Below are positions 1 through 14,754 of a DNA stretch of 64,000 bases, piece by piece. Numbering within the stretch: position 1 is the stretch's first letter; each line of letters opens with the position of its first letter. The notes beneath the pieces were generated by a model, which was not told the DNA's origin, did not search any database, and was given only the letters and a program-made list of their open reading frames with translations. Made by a program: the position numbers and the translations under genes. The DNA is from Plasmodium malariae (taxonomy: Eukaryota; Apicomplexa; Aconoidasida; Haemosporida; Plasmodiidae), in the NCBI RefSeq assembly GCF_900090045.1, contig NC_041784.1, positions 62,001 to 126,000 of the forward strand. The letters run 5' to 3'.

Positions 1-660
1 TATTTAAGGATTTTTTAATTTCATTATAACGTCGCTATTTGAATAATTCATTATATCTTTCATATTTTAGTGGTTGTCTTCTATTTAAACTAGTATCCTT
101 ATTCTTTTAATTTCAACTTTTATTTTTTCTTCTATTATCTTGTCCTTATTAAATAGTATTACATATAGATTATAATTTATTATATTTTAAATATGTTTAT
201 TCTAGTTCGTTATCCAAGTTGATATAATAAGGGGGAAATTAACTACAAACATGAGTAAGTACTCAATATCCTTTAGGATTTCTACTCGGACAACTTGAAA
301 TATAAATATATTATTATTTCCCTATATTGTTGTATAAACAACCCTTCACATTTCTTTTTTTTTTTTCTTCTTATATAACTATGACAAAAAGGATTTAAAC
401 ATAAAAATGTAATATATAAAAAAAATATAATATAGTATTATATTATTGTTGTAAATTTTAAAGGACATTTAATTATAAACAGTAGTATAAAATATATATA
501 TTTTAACGTAAAATGCGTATGTACTTTGTAAAAAAAAAAAAAAATTATAATTAATGTGATTATAGAGCAACAAATATTCCTAGACAGAAAAAAAGAGAAT
601 CAGACGTATTATATAAACATACTTATGTACTAGAATTATCAACAATAGTACGCAGAAGTA
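1..660. other. Noncoding AT-rich DNA, left edge
   Basis: No gene recognised. Homopolymer A/T runs and short AT repeats dominate. A short stretch near 230-300 on the minus strand could be the far end of the neighbouring pir pseudogene, but no diagnostic residues survive. Confidence 0.5.
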
Positions 661-689
661 TATTAACTTTTGATACTTATTCTATATAA

Positions 690-1824
690 TTCAACCTTAA
701 TTTATTAGATCTCGCTTATTGGGCATCCAGTTTTCTTAATGGTCAGCCTTCTAATGGACACGGGGAATTAAGTAAAACTTATAATACAACATTTTTTGAC
801 GAATACGAATAAGCTTTCGATCCATTATTTGATGATAAACTCTTAGATACTCACTTCCTTTCAGGTTTCTACACATTACGTTCTCTATCTGAGATATCAC
901 TTCCAATATTTAGTTCTCCCTTTTCACCACTAAGCACTAACACTTTATGTGAAAATTCAGAAACATGTAATTTAAGTTATCTTTAAATATTTTCTCATCT
1001 ACATATTTTTTAGAAGCTTCTAGTGTTGTGGGGATGCTTTTATATAACCATACTGTCTTACCATGAGGATTACTCACCTGATGACATCTAATTAATCTAA
1101 AAGTGATGGTTTTTTCTGCTTGATAATACGCATTTTCCTTTTATCTACCATTTGATTTATATTTAACAGCATATTTTGAGAATATGAAATCTCCTTTTCC
1201 TCAGTTAAATTAAAACATATGTAATAAATAATTGGGATTATAACCTTCTTCGCATGTAAAATAATCTTAACAAGTATCCTTTCCAAATGCATTATAACAA
1301 TCCACTCTGTAAATTTTATATAGCGATTTAATTGAACTAAAGTATTTATCATATTAGATATATATAAAATCATCATAACTATTAACACAAGAATCAGCAG
1401 TGCTATGATTTTTAAAATAATTATACAAATACATTTTTTATTTTCTTTCGTTCAAAATGTCATTTGGATCGTAATGGATGTGATAATAACTTTTAGATTC
1501 ATAGTAATATTTATTTTTAACATAGCAAATTTTACTAAAATATGAATCATAATACTTTTTGGGATATTTATAAAACATTTTTCATATTTCATAATATTAC
1601 ACGTAGGTGAATTATGAACAACGATTATTACTCTACTCTGAGTTAAGTATTGTAGATTAGTTCTTAAAATTTCTCTCAATTTTAATACAGAGTTCACTAA
1701 TTCCTTGATATTTCCCCTTAAATTTTTGAAATTCTTTACATTCTTCATCAAAACAATAAAAAGTCGTTTCATTATTAAATATTTCTTATAATTTAAATTC
1801 CGGTAAATCTCTTTTAAGATCATT
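690..1824 (-). pseudogene. pir: pir (Plasmodium interspersed repeat) pseudogene
   Basis: This is a degenerate copy of the large exon of a pir gene, a multigene family of variant proteins on or in infected red cells. On the minus strand a clean acceptor (TTTATTTTTAG) precedes 1824, and the frame then reads NDLKRDLPEFKL, a stop, and a Cys-rich stretch with FYCFDEECKEF and GKYQGISELCIKIERN, typical of the pir N-terminal half. Further on, around 1210-1260, comes FTCEEGYNPNYLL, matching the family's Cys-Glu-x-Tyr-Asn-Pro segment. At least eight in-frame stops and a frame change near 960 interrupt it. Downstream (780-960) a Ser-rich remnant can be followed; the transmembrane end is not recognisable. 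The first small exon was not found. It is surely not translatable; the family call rests on the Cys pattern and these motifs, read by eye. Confidence 0.8.
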
Positions 1825-1829
1825 CTAAA

Positions 1830-4800
1830 AATAAAGGAAAAAATATGAGTTATATAAGTGCTAAAATATTTTCTATAAACAAAAATTCATTGTTCTTCTA
1901 AAGAAATGGATTATTAAAATAATAATATTTCAATATTTTCATTTACTATAAACCGCGTATGTGTCATATGACCTCCATTATAGATTGCATTTTATTATAG
2001 CTTATCTGAACTTACTAAAATGACATTGTTAATTAATATAACTTTCTATATATAAAAAACAATAGCACATAATCTTTTATTATAATACGTATAACTTTAT
2101 ATTTATTTTAAAAAATGAATTTATATTTATTAGTAATAACTCCTTTTTGATATATATATGGATATTATATATAAAACTGTTATATATGTCATATAAATGC
2201 GACAATTTAATTTTGAAAAAATAAAAAAATTCTTAGGTGAATAATTATCGAATAAATTATACTATAATATATTATTGTTTTGTACAATATTGATATTTAT
2301 AAATGTTATAAGATTATGTGTTAATGTATAATAAAGAAGTTAATATTACGATTGCATAAACATAAATACTTGTTTTTATAGCAATATATTCCTAGCAATT
2401 TTATATTACATATTAAAGAAATTGTTATACATTGGTATTTTGTTTCTTTAAATAATAAATATTTTTTACAAACACTGATTACATTTCAGGATGAAAATTA
2501 ATATACTAACTAACGTATTTATCCAAGTTAGTAGGTTATTCTAATGCATAATCTCCTTATAATATTAAGCTAACTTTTTATACAAATATAAAAATTTTAA
2601 TATATCGAGAAAAAATATTATTCTTTAATAAATGTATATTTAATAAATGATTTAAATTATATATAAAGTGCTTCTTAGGGAATAATTTTATTAATTATAT
2701 CTAAAATACCTGAAAGGATTGTTATACACTATAATTATAAAATTACACACATCGTTTTACTTCTTTTAAATATTGGAAACTTAAAATATTACGTTGTTGT
2801 ATATTACAATTGTATTTACATAATATTATTTATTTGCACAATTTATATCAATATATATACGATTGTACAATGATATTATGAATTATACTGAGTAAAGAAT
2901 TACATAAATAAAAGCTAAATAAGTTCATTTTAAAAACAAAATACAATGACTAATATATATTTTCAAAATAAAAAGATACAATTTCAGATGTAAATAAGTG
3001 CATAATCTTGATAATATATATTATATAATATAAATATATATGTAACAGTTATTTCAAAATTACCTAAATTCTTAATAATTATGAAAACATATATTAAATG
3101 ATTTTTCAATTATATATAATTATATTCTTCATTTTCATGAATTCAATATTATTTTTAAAGGAAAATAAGTATATTTATGATCTTTATTATTCGTATTATG
3201 TATTTCCTTAAAATTTTTGTAATCATTTTATATAGTTTATTAAAGTATCATTCATCCCCAAAACAACAATCTTAATAAGTTATCAAAATCGTTAACATTA
3301 TTCTCTATATGGTATCCGCTATATGTTTATATGAATTCAAATAATTTAAAATACTTTTCTAAGAGTGATTACAATATAAATTGATGTCTAATTTTTTATA
3401 TTAAGTAATAATATAATACACCTTCATAAGAATAAAATTTTTATAAAGCTGTATTAATAACAATTATCATAATAAAATGATATATAAACATTCATATTTA
3501 TATTATTTACCCATTAAGTTTTAATATATATTTATTAAATAAAGTAAAAAAAAATTTGAATATAAATATATAAAAATTAAAAATATATAGCAACATATAT
3601 TATATTTGTTTTGTAAACTCTGAAATAAATTTTTAAATTTGCATAAATGTATATTAGTAATAGTTGTTCTTCTTTTAGCTTCTGAGCTTAGAATATATTA
3701 ACGCTATTAATTGAGAACACAATAAACATTCATAATTATAAAAAAAACGAAATATATTTTTATATTATAATATTAAATAAAAATATAATGTAATTGAGTG
3801 AAATGTTAAATAAAAAAATATTCATTTGCATTTATACCATATATGTATATTAAGTTTTTATTATTATTTTTTTTTTGTACAATAATATATATTTTTGCTT
3901 TCCAAAAATAAAAATTGTAAATACATTTCCCCGTGTTTTTTAATTTTTTATTACATTTTTTATTTATTTCATAAATTACCCTTTTATTCTTTATATTTCC
4001 AAGTATAATTTTCCTTTAAAATATAGTATTATTATAGATTAAAAATAGCCTTAAATTAATACATAATTTTTGTGTATTATTTTTATGAATCATAGATAAT
4101 AAAAAATAAGTGCATTATGTATATTAATTACATTTACTTCTTTTTAATATAATAAATAAAAAGAATATTATATTCTATGATACTAAATAATAATATGTGC
4201 AAATAAAAATAATCATATAATATTATAAATAAATATAGCCATGTTAAATACAAATTTAAGTTATATAAAAGTTTGTTAAAAGAAAATTTTAGAGTACGAA
4301 TAATATACTATTTTTCCTATTGGAAAAATTATAAATGAATTCATAATATACTATTCTGTTTAAATAAATACTATTGAAAACATATTCTTAAGGAGAAACA
4401 TAAACAATTAATATTTTTACATAACATAAAAATTTCTTATGACAAGAAAATTATTCTGTAACGTGTTATTGTTACACTTTCTAAATTTTTACACAATTAA
4501 AAATTAAAAATCCATTATAAGCAAAAAATTATAATTACTTAAAAAAAAAAAACAAAAAGTAAATTATTACAATTAAAATGGTTTTTTTGAATTGCTAAAT
4601 CAATTTTCGTATAATGAAATAAATATATTTTTATTCCACTAATGTATATGTTCATATGTTTACATTCTTAATGACAACCTCTTGTATTTCTTACAAACAT
4701 TTATCATTTCAACAGCAAAAATGTTACCTAATTAAAAAGAATTTTTTACGTATAAATAAGTTAAAGCATAAAAACTGATAAAGTAAACAGTAGAAAAATT

Positions 4801-6480
4801 GTATTATCAAATAAATTATAATAAAATGTAAGTTCCATTTAATACAATTAAGAGAATACTTTAATTTTTTTTACACCCTCAAAAATTCATTGGTATATTT
4901 ATTTATCATGATTTTTTTTATTTTTTCCTTTTACTTATTTAAAAATGATAATAATAATAATGTGCAAATTTATTATATCAAAAATTTTTATGTAATATAT
5001 TTAAAACATAACTAAATCAACAATTACTTAATTGAAATAATTAAATAATAAATGCAGAAATACTTTGATTTTCTGGAACATTATAATTCGCATAAATCTA
5101 ATAATCCCTTACATGCAGTTTCTACTAAAACTAAAATTCCATTAATAAACCTAGACTATATTTTAGATATAGCCTGAATTCCAAATCTATATTAATGAAT
5201 TATATGAAAAAAAATATAATTCGATATTGTTACCTTACCTTATTAAAAAAATAACAGTTATAAATATTCGCATATTATTTATGGTAAAAGTAAACTATAT
5301 ATGTGCATAAAACCATAAAATAATATTAATATTTACATAATTTATCTGTGTATTACCATAAAAAATTGGATAAATATAAAAATAAATTCTTACAGATAAT
5401 GAAATGGTTGTAGAAAATACATATTAATTTTAATTAATGAAATGATAATTTATGTTTTTTTAGACATATAAAACATTTATAGAATATTACATATATTTCT
5501 GGGAAGAATAAATATCCTTTGTACATATTATCTATTAATATGTGATTAAATTTAATTCGTTAATTAAATGTTTGAATGATAACAAAATAAGAGTCCTATA
5601 CATTACATTTATCTATAAATATGCAATGTAATTAGTTTTAATTAATTTTTTCATAAACGAAATAACACTGCAATTATGTAGAATAATAAAATTATAAATA
5701 TTCTTAACTTCTCATTAAACTGTAAGAATTTAGAATTCCTAAATTAGTGAACTATTATAAATAATCTTTATATAAAATGAACTTCGCCTTGTTATATATT
5801 AATAATTCCCCATTTTATATCTTTCAAAAAATAAAAGTAAATGCGTTTTAATAAATTTTTACAGCAAATATGTATAGTACATATCTCAACAGAGATATTT
5901 TACAAAATATATATTAAGTTTTTCCTTTAGTAAATATACGTATACATATCAGTGCAATAATATATACTTCGTTTCATTAAATACAAAAAAAGACTCATTT
6001 ATTGCTAAATTAAAACTAATCTGATAATTTCTAATTATTTAAACAAATAGTAATATTCGTCTAGGAAAGGGTAAAAAATAGTAATCAAATTTTTTATTAT
6101 TTCAAATATAATTAAACAAAATACTCTAAAAAATTATGTAAATTATACTTTTATGTTTTCATTTTAAAGCACATGCAAATATCCTTCAAAAGAATATATT
6201 TAAATGTACAAATTTATGTTATATGCATTAATATATAATTAAGTTAACATATTAATTTAAAATATAAATTTAAAAAAAATAAAACATTCAAATTCATAAA
6301 ATAACTAAGAACATATATTATTATTTTTAGGAATTACAAAAGACATTAATGTGTAATTCCTTGTATAAAGATTCTTCAATTAAATATATGTTTATTATAC
6401 ATATGACTAATGATATTATAGATATCACGTCAAATTGAAAGATGTGCGACCTAAAACGTACATATTTTTTATTATTCATT
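1830..6480. other. Long noncoding AT-rich stretch
   Basis: About 4.6 kb with no gene I can support on either strand. Possible reading frames are short and stop-ridden. It probably contains the upstream region of the pir relic and the 3' flank of the fam-l gene at 6481. Confidence 0.5.
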
Positions 6481-7433
6481 TCACTTTTTACTGAACTTAA
6501 TTTTTTCAAATTTTTTAGCTTTTCTATGATAATAAAAAATGTAAGTTATAAGTGTGACACCTAATATTAAAAAGGGTATAACATATAATATAACACTAAA
6601 TAATGCTCCTAGTACACTAGCGGAAGTGCTCCCTGCCGAAGTCCATAAGGGTTTCGTTAACCATTCAAGATAAGGCTTCAATATGTTCTCATATGATGCT
6701 AAAGTTGTTCCCAATCCTGATAGATCCCAAAATCCCTTTCCTTCAGATGATAAATGCAGAGATATATCTACTATAAGTACAGTTGATAACAACAAAAAAA
6801 ATAATATAGGCAAAGCTAATCTTAATGATAATTTTTCAAGCATTATTTTTTTGTAAGTCTTATCACTAATATTCTTGTTGCCTTTAAGAAAATCTATATA
6901 ATCAAGTTCTTTGAATACTTTTTTTTCAAGGCGAGAGTACTTTTTTGTTTCAAATGTAGAACATTTATTGTTCCTATCTTGTTTATGGCCATCATAATTA
7001 TTTAATGAACCTCTATATAATTGTTTCTTTTTTTCTGTGCATTCCTTTTTATTATTATATATATCCTTTTTTTTGTTCACTCCATTATTATATAAACCAT
7101 CTCTTAACATTGCACCATTTGAATCCTTATCCTGCTTATATTTTTCTAGTAATCCATAAGTACTGGAATCTAATTTTCTACCAATATTGTAGTGCTTATT
7201 TTGGTATTTGCTAAACATACTCTAAATACCCAAAATAAATAATTATTATTAAAAGAATAAATAATACAATTGTGAAAACATCATTCATTAAAATATAAAA
7301 CGAAAAATATGAATTATACAAATATTCTTTAATAATTTTATCGTACTACATTATTGTTTAAAAGGGGTATCCACGTTAAAAAGTTAAATACAACTATTTT
7401 AATAAATAAGAAAATCATAATGCTTTTTTCCAT
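6481..7433 (-). CDS. fam-l: fam-l exported protein, two exons, intact (copy 1)
   Basis: Two-exon gene of about 275 residues. Exon 1 is 7433-7347 (87 nt, MEKSIMIFLFIKIVVFNF then LTWIPLL), a hydrophobic signal or recessed-anchor sequence. The intron is 7346-7222 (125 nt, donor GTACGA, acceptor TATTTAG), phase 0. Exon 2 is 7221-6481. A donor 3 nt earlier (GTAGTA) is also possible; I prefer the one giving the 87-nt exon seen in the other copies. The N-terminal part has GRKLDSSTYGLL where family members carry their export-like motif, but no strict RxLxE/Q/D. Then come a Lys/Asn-rich variable region, the family signature FKELDYIDFL with SDKTYKKIM, membrane segment 1 (about residues 166-186), a Gly/Ser/Trp loop (WLTKPLWTS), membrane segment 2 (about 235-257), and a short basic tail KKFEKIKFSKK. 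Published modelling suggested an RH5-like fold for fam-l/fam-m; the function is unknown. fam-l versus fam-m naming is from memory. Confidence 0.85.
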
Positions 7434-10400
7434 GGTATGTTTTTTTAATATATTAATATATTTAGTAAAAAATATATTAACAGCTATGCAATATCCTTCT
7501 AAAGACAAACGATATGATATTTATTTAAAATTAATTTTTTTTTTTTTGATACGTACTTAATAGAATTTATATAAATACAGAATATAACACTGATATATTA
7601 AAATAATATTAAAAAGGTATTATATGATCTTTAACGTAATAGTGTTTATTAAAAAAAATAACTTTCAATTAAATAAAATAATTTTAATTCATGCAAAAAT
7701 ATTCGAAATATGTAATTTAATTATTTAATGTAATCCACTAATTAAATAATTTTTTTATTAATTTTTTTAAAAATAAACTATGAAAAAAATAACGTTTTCA
7801 TATTATAAGGAAATATGGAGTTTATATACCATATGGAACGTATAGTATATATATAAAATACAATGCTGCATATTCCAAAGGGATAACTAAAGAATATAAT
7901 GTCATTAAGTATTATAATTTTATCAGTATGATATTTTGGAAGAACTTCTTTCTAAAAAAGTGTTAATTATAAGAAAATAATAATAGTAATAATAAATGAA
8001 GATAACTATGTTTTATGGAATATTCTGTTATATGTTAATATGTCGACATGTTTTATTTACGTATAAAGAACATACAAACTTTTTTAGTCTATACTATGCA
8101 TAAAGAATATAATATTATCGAAATATCTAATCTCTGAAAAAATATATAACCTTATGTAAGACCTAATTTTTCTTTTTTTGCGAAATTTTTTGAAAGATAT
8201 AGGTTTAATAAAATTTAATTTATACCATTATTTCTAAATGACGAATATTTATAATGAACTACATAATTTTTTTTTTTTTTTAATTAACTGTATACATTTA
8301 GTAGAAATAATTATATAGTCAAAAAATATAAAAAAGAGAAAGGAGATTAAATGTATAAGTAGCACAGATACAGTAAAAATAATTTGATCAATTTAGAAAT
8401 ATATCATAAGAAATAAATTTACAAATAATATACAGAGCACAAGTGACTTGTAACAAATGATAAAGCACAAAAATGTAATTTACTAAAAAGTGTGGTTTAA
8501 TAATTTTTCAATTTACAATTTTCAAATAAATTTATTATTTTATGTTTATTCATTTAAAATACATAATGCTTGAAATGCATTTTAGAGGTATATCTTAATA
8601 AAACAATATACATATATAAAAATATAACATTTTTTAAAAAATACTTTTAATGGAAAAAGCCCATTTTTCACAAATAGATTATTTTCTTAAGAGCTAAAGA
8701 GAAGATGATGCTTATAAAAATATCATTTTCATAAAAATTTATTTTAATAATCTAATATATAATTTTATATTATTCTTATTAAAAAGTTTTAACGTGCAAT
8801 ATAATAATTTAATAATTAAAAGATAGAAAAATTTACCTAAAATTAAAACGCTATTTTTAAATTACAACAATTAACGTTATTTTATGTTTATTGATTTGGT
8901 GTATATATTATTATCTTAACCACACTAATTAATTCTTTTATTTAGTTTCTTTTAGGTGTTTGATCAATTTTATTGCCTCACTTCTTTATTCTCATTTAAT
9001 ATCTCTTTATGTAATATAATTTAATCCATTTTGCAAATATATAATAATCCATATCTATATATTATATAATGAATTTCGAAAAATAAGGATAGTATATAGC
9101 TACATTCCTTCATGAAATTACTTAAAAGTAGTATTTTTCTGTTTTATATATATTGATGATTTCTAAACGTGTTTCTGGGTCTTCTTAAAAAATAAATCTT
9201 TATTTTTCCATATTATTCATACCTGTCTTAAGTTAAGAAATCATATACCAATAGTACAATTTTCTTGTAAAATATTTATTTTTCTCCTTATTAAGTATGT
9301 ATATCATGGGTGTATTGTTATATTATATATATATATTACTCAATAAAATTAGCGTAGTTTTCATATTATATCTTTTTTACATTTAATAATTAATTCAATT
9401 AATGTTTTATACATACAAATAAACAAGTTAAATATATAATAATATAAGATTTTAACATATTATTTGCATTCCTGTACTAGATATATAATACAATACGTAC
9501 AAATAATATAATATCATTTAAATGTTCAATAATTATCGAATTTGATACACTGTTTATTGGTTTCATCATAATTCACGTAGAGAAGCGTTAGTTTTTTCAT
9601 TTATATAAAATAAAATTGTTTTAAATGTTTTCTGTTTTATAAATTTAAACAAAAATTATGTATTCTACTAAGTCTAAAAAGATTCAATACTTCAAATAAT
9701 AAATGTATTCCTAACATGCATCCTTAAAAATATTAGGGTTTATATATTAACCATATAAATAGATGTATTATACAAATAAGATATAATGTTTTTATCCAAG
9801 TATAAAATTTTAAAAATTAATAAAGTATTCATAAAAATTATATTATTAAGTGCATAATTGTACCATTCTTAAAATTTGTCAATATTTTAAGTGTATGTAC
9901 TAAAAAAAAGATAATAACAGTTCCAGCGTATTTTTCCCTTCAACAGTCATACACTCAAGAAGAATCTCAAGCCGTTACTACTTGTTAAGAAATTATTTCT
10001 TATTTTCCAATTATTATATTAACACTAAATCCATTATTTTTCATGTTTTTTTTCTTCCTTAAAACCATAAATAATTTCAGCTAAAAGTTAAGATATCATT
10101 TTTCATGTACTTTAATCTATTACAAAAAATAACTGCTGTTATAGGATAGCAATTAAATATATGTAATTTTTAATAATACAAGCTTACTTCATTTGTACTA
10201 TCCTAATATCTTCAATAAGAATAAATAAAAATATATTGAAATATTTAAATAAACAAAATGAACAAATATCACCAAATAATTTTTAAATTTGTTGTATACA
10301 TTCGGCAAAATGAATGCATTACATAACATGCAAAATTATAACTTATATATGTTCAATAATAATAATAATAATAATTCTACATATAATATAAATTCCTAAA

Positions 10401-13351
10401 CAATTTATTTGAAATGTTTTAAAAAAAATCCAAAAAAAGGTTTCAGAATATATTATTTTAATGATAATAATGCAAAATTAAACGTATATGAATATGATTC
10501 TAATAGAACTATAAAAATTTCCTATATAAAGCCACAAGTGAAATATTTTAATAAGGTAAAGAAATAATAAGAAATTAAAAGATAAACATTCTATGAAATT
10601 TTATATGTTAAAAAGAATAGATAGAGAAAATATAAAACTACTTTCACATTAATTGAATAATTAATATTAGCATTGTTACGCAATGATTATTTAGGGTATA
10701 TATAATTTATTAAGAAAAATAAATATATATTATACATTATGAGGATAACTCGAAAAATCATTTTCCATAAAACTACCATTATTTATACTGCAAAAATAGA
10801 GTTTTCTTTATATTTCCCAAAAACTTGTTTCAATAAAGATATTACATATATTAATGTAGATTTATTACATTAATAATGATTTTTATTCTATGATAAATAA
10901 ATTGTCAGAAACGCAATGAATTATGGAACTCATTTTTTTGAAATATAAGTACTAGAACGACGAAATTTGATGTTAAATAGATTATACAGAGAAAAATCAT
11001 GCATAATCCAATAGGTTTAAATGATATTAATTTAAACATAACAGTAATGTTACATATTTCACATTAAGATAATATGTATACATATATTTTATAACATTAT
11101 ATATGGAATTACATGTAAAACTAAATTCCTTCTATTAATATTCATTACATATTAAGCGAAAATTGTGTATTTGATATTCTTAATACAAAGACTTTTTTTT
11201 TTATCTTTTGGTCTACACGAAATGCAAAAAGAGAAAATATAATTAATAAAGTTCATTAAATACTTTTATTCATCTTAATAATAAATAAAGATTCATAATT
11301 CTTTTTATAATAAAAATTGTTGTGCATTAAGTATTATACAGTACCATATGATATATTACTCCTTTTTTTTATTATACTAAAAAATCAAAGAAAATAATTA
11401 ATATACAAAATGTAGTTATTTTTATTAACTAAGATGCATTAAGATAATATATAGAAAACGTATATTAACATAAAAAGTTTTTCAATTTGTGAGGATATTA
11501 TATTTTATATTTTTTAAAAAAATTATTAATTAAAAATCTAAAAAAATAAAATAATTATTATAAGAAAAGTAATATATAATTTTAATATTACTAACAAAAT
11601 GTTACTTATATAATCAATTCGCATTAATTATGTATTATAATGAGAATGTATAATCTTATTTTACTTCATAAGAAAATACATATATAAAGGATTCAAAACC
11701 ATATATTAACATAATATTTAATAAATTAATAGAATTTATATTACTTATTTAGAAAAAAAAAATGAATCATCAAGCATTATAATAAAATAACTCTTTTGTA
11801 TAATAATTTTTATGTTATATTTATTATTTACCTTTATTTATTAGATGTATTATATTTTTAATATAATCGTCTGTAAATTAAAATTTTCCCCTAATAAAAT
11901 TATATTTTGATATTGGAGTCAATATTATATTCTGTTAAGTACAACTTTTAAAGAATTATTCTTAATGATTGTTATAATTTTTTGCATTCATATTATTCTA
12001 CTATGCACTTAATTATATGGAAAAACATAGTATTTTTTCTTCCTTTTAACTTTTGTAAGAAATTTTTAATAATTTATTTTGTATATTATTATGTAAAACT
12101 TAATAAAGGTAATGGTATACATTATGAATATGTCTTTTTTGTGTACTATATTTTCGCATACAAATAGTTATGCTGACAATGTCTATATTCATAATGAAAA
12201 AGTTGAGATAAATTTCTATGCATTATATAAACGTGAACATAATTTATTGATCAAAATAGTTATAGACACTTTATATTTTGTTTTAACTATCATAAAATAA
12301 ATAACATGCTAATAGATTTTGACTTATAATAGAAAAATTGGGTTAATATTAACAAGAATAAAAAGAAAAATATTATACGCAAAATTTATATAATTTGTTC
12401 AATTAATTTGCACTATATTAGTATTATGTATTGAGTGGAACATATAAAAAATATGTAACATAAACATTCATATATAACAAAATATAAAAAACAACAAAAT
12501 ACTACTTTAGTTGCACAATATAGAAAGTAAAAATAAAATAACTATTAACTTCATTTAAATATATCTGCAGAATAAATAAACGTTAAGAACGGATTTTTTT
12601 CATAGTATAAAAGAAGTAATTCTGTAATATATTCATTTTTAACATAATGAAATTACATCATTTGAAACAATAAAACTTTACATATTAATAGCAGTTCATT
12701 TTAGTAAAAAAAATATTACGAAGTTGATTTATGTTTAATTTAAACGCTTCAGTTGTTAAGCTATTATTTCTTTCAAATAATAATGTTCTAATTAAAATAT
12801 AATGAACAACTATAAATATCCACTAAACATATTTACATTAAAAGGAAAATTATAAAACTTCGTAATAAAATATGTTTATAAATTTACATATATATTGAAA
12901 TACAAATGAAAAAATGAAAAACAATTAGATAAATTACTAACTCATTAAAACAAAAAGACATTATATAACTATCCTATTATAATTAAAACACAGGTCTTTA
13001 GTGGTTTTTCTACATACATAAATAAAAAAAATAAATAATATAAAAATGTAGATATTCTCATAGAAAAAAAAAATATAATTATATTGACAACAAAAACAAA
13101 AATTATCTATTTACATTGTTGAAATTAAGAACTACAGTAAAAAAATTTATTACTATAAAATTTGAAAAGAAAATAGTGTATGCATCACATGCATAATGTG
13201 AATTGGTATGCACAAATATTTTTAAATATACAAAATATCTTGTGTATTAAAAAATCAGAAATCAATTTAAAGATTTCCAATAATACTTTTTTCGTATTAA
13301 TCTAATGAGAGTTCATAAATTTCTTTTTACTTATTTTAACTGTTTGATTAC
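7434..13351. other. Long noncoding AT-rich stretch
   Basis: About 5.9 kb without a supportable gene. A 45-codon open stretch at about 10436-10569 (+) has parasite-like composition (GFRIYYFNDNNAK) but no start, splice context or family match. Open frames at 11982-12300 (+) look like chance AT-rich ORFs. Confidence 0.45.
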
Positions 13352-14130
13352 TCATCTCCTTTTATTCCATAATTTATAGAAAATAAAAAATACTGTTAAT
13401 ATAAATATTAGAAAAAATGCCAAAATTTACGCATATAAATCATCATCTTTCAGGGTGATGATATAACATAGGATTCCAAAAATATATGCACTAAAAATAC
13501 ACGTTATAATTGGATTAAAGACCGAAAGGAATCTTAGAAATTTTTCTTTATGTATACCCTTAAAATTCGTTAATCCTTTATATATAGAAACAAATGATCT
13601 TATTACTTCTCCTTCGTATATTGCATATAATTTATTTAAAGGTTCAAATATGTATGATAATATATTTTTTTTTTCTGGGATATTTTTTCCCTTTCGAAAC
13701 GAATTTTTTTTTAATTTACCAAATATTCATTTATGATAATAATCATTTTTTAATGAAACAGATGGTTTTTAAAATTTCCCTCGAGGATTTTCTTTTGAAG
13801 TTAAGCCCATACTTTGGGAATTTATATTTCTTTCTTCATATAATAACCTTCTTACACCTACATCTAATTTATTATTTAGGTTTACTTTCCCACATTATGT
13901 TTTTTCAAAGGTAGTTGACTAAACATTATGGTAAACATATAATATTTAAAAAATTATCCGCACTTTCATAATAATAAAACATTCATATTAATATGAAAAA
14001 AAAAAATTATATAAAACGTATAAAAATTATTAAATATAATAATAATCATACCTCATAGGAATGCTAACATAACAATATTAAAGAGAAAATGGGAATATTT
14101 TAATGAAAAATTATTTATTTTTTGTAACAT
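13352..14130 (-). pseudogene. Pseudogene of a PEXEL-bearing exported protein with two membrane segments
   Basis: Read on the minus strand this is a two-exon exported-protein gene broken by nonsense changes. Exon 1 (14130-14052) encodes MLQKINNFSLKYSHFLF and a hydrophobic run ending in AFL, then a TGA just before a GTATGA donor. Exon 2 follows an acceptor (AATGTTTAG) near 13915. One frame then runs to 13352 with four stops: after FEKT, after PRGKF, after DYYHK and after DDDLYA. Between the stops the protein is well kept: a perfect export motif RLLYE, a basic variable region, LSYIFEPLNKLYAIYEGEV, LTNFKGIHKEKFLRFLSVF, membrane segment 1 (PIITCIFSAYIFGILCYI), then membrane segment 2 (FFLIFILTVFFIFYKLW) and NKRR. 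The layout is that of Plasmodium two-membrane-segment exported families, but I cannot assign this copy to a named one. Single-base stops in a frame otherwise without shifts suggest recent inactivation. Confidence 0.7.
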
Positions 14131-14721
14131 CTTGTAGAATTGTTTTATGAATTCTAAATCTTTTGTAATAATATAGTTTTTAGTAATATCGTTTTCTTGG
14201 TAATATTGAATGGAATATTTATTATAATTTTCCTTCACTGTTTTCTGTCATTTTATAATTTTAAAATGTTTAGCATTCGTTATTTAATGATAAATGTATC
14301 ATATATTAAAATGTAAAAATGGAAAAAATTTATTAAACTAAAATATTAAGTAACTTTTCATCCAAATTTATTAATTAAAATAAAATGAATATAATAGCTT
14401 GTAGAAAAATAATTAAAAGACATATATTTATTATAAAATAATTACAACCAGATCATCTTTAAATAATTTATTTCAAAATTTTTATTTTTTATTTATATAT
14501 TTTATATGAACATTAATACAATGTTTTGTTAATTTGTGGTTAGGGTAAAGAATATATGTAATAAAATAACTTGATGTAATATAAATGTGTTAGCTATTAA
14601 TAAAATATTATTTACGGTTATATACTACAATTAAGTTAATGAAAAATATTTTGCAGTTAAATTCTTGTTAAAATATATTTTTAGAAATTTTTTGCAAAAA
14701 AAATAATGTAATTAGAACAAC

Positions 14722-14754
<33 letters not shown>

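Noticed and set aside
1092..1388. 98-codon and neighbouring 123-codon minus-strand ORFs
   Set aside because: They are off-frame readings across the pir relic; the adjacent frames give the pir motifs with stops.
9735..9760. TTAGGGTTTA-like telomere-type motif
   Set aside because: It is a single occurrence with no tandem repetition, so it is not evidence of a telomere.
13594..13914. 106-codon plus-strand ORF
   Set aside because: It is the reverse-strand shadow of the exported-protein pseudogene read on the minus strand.
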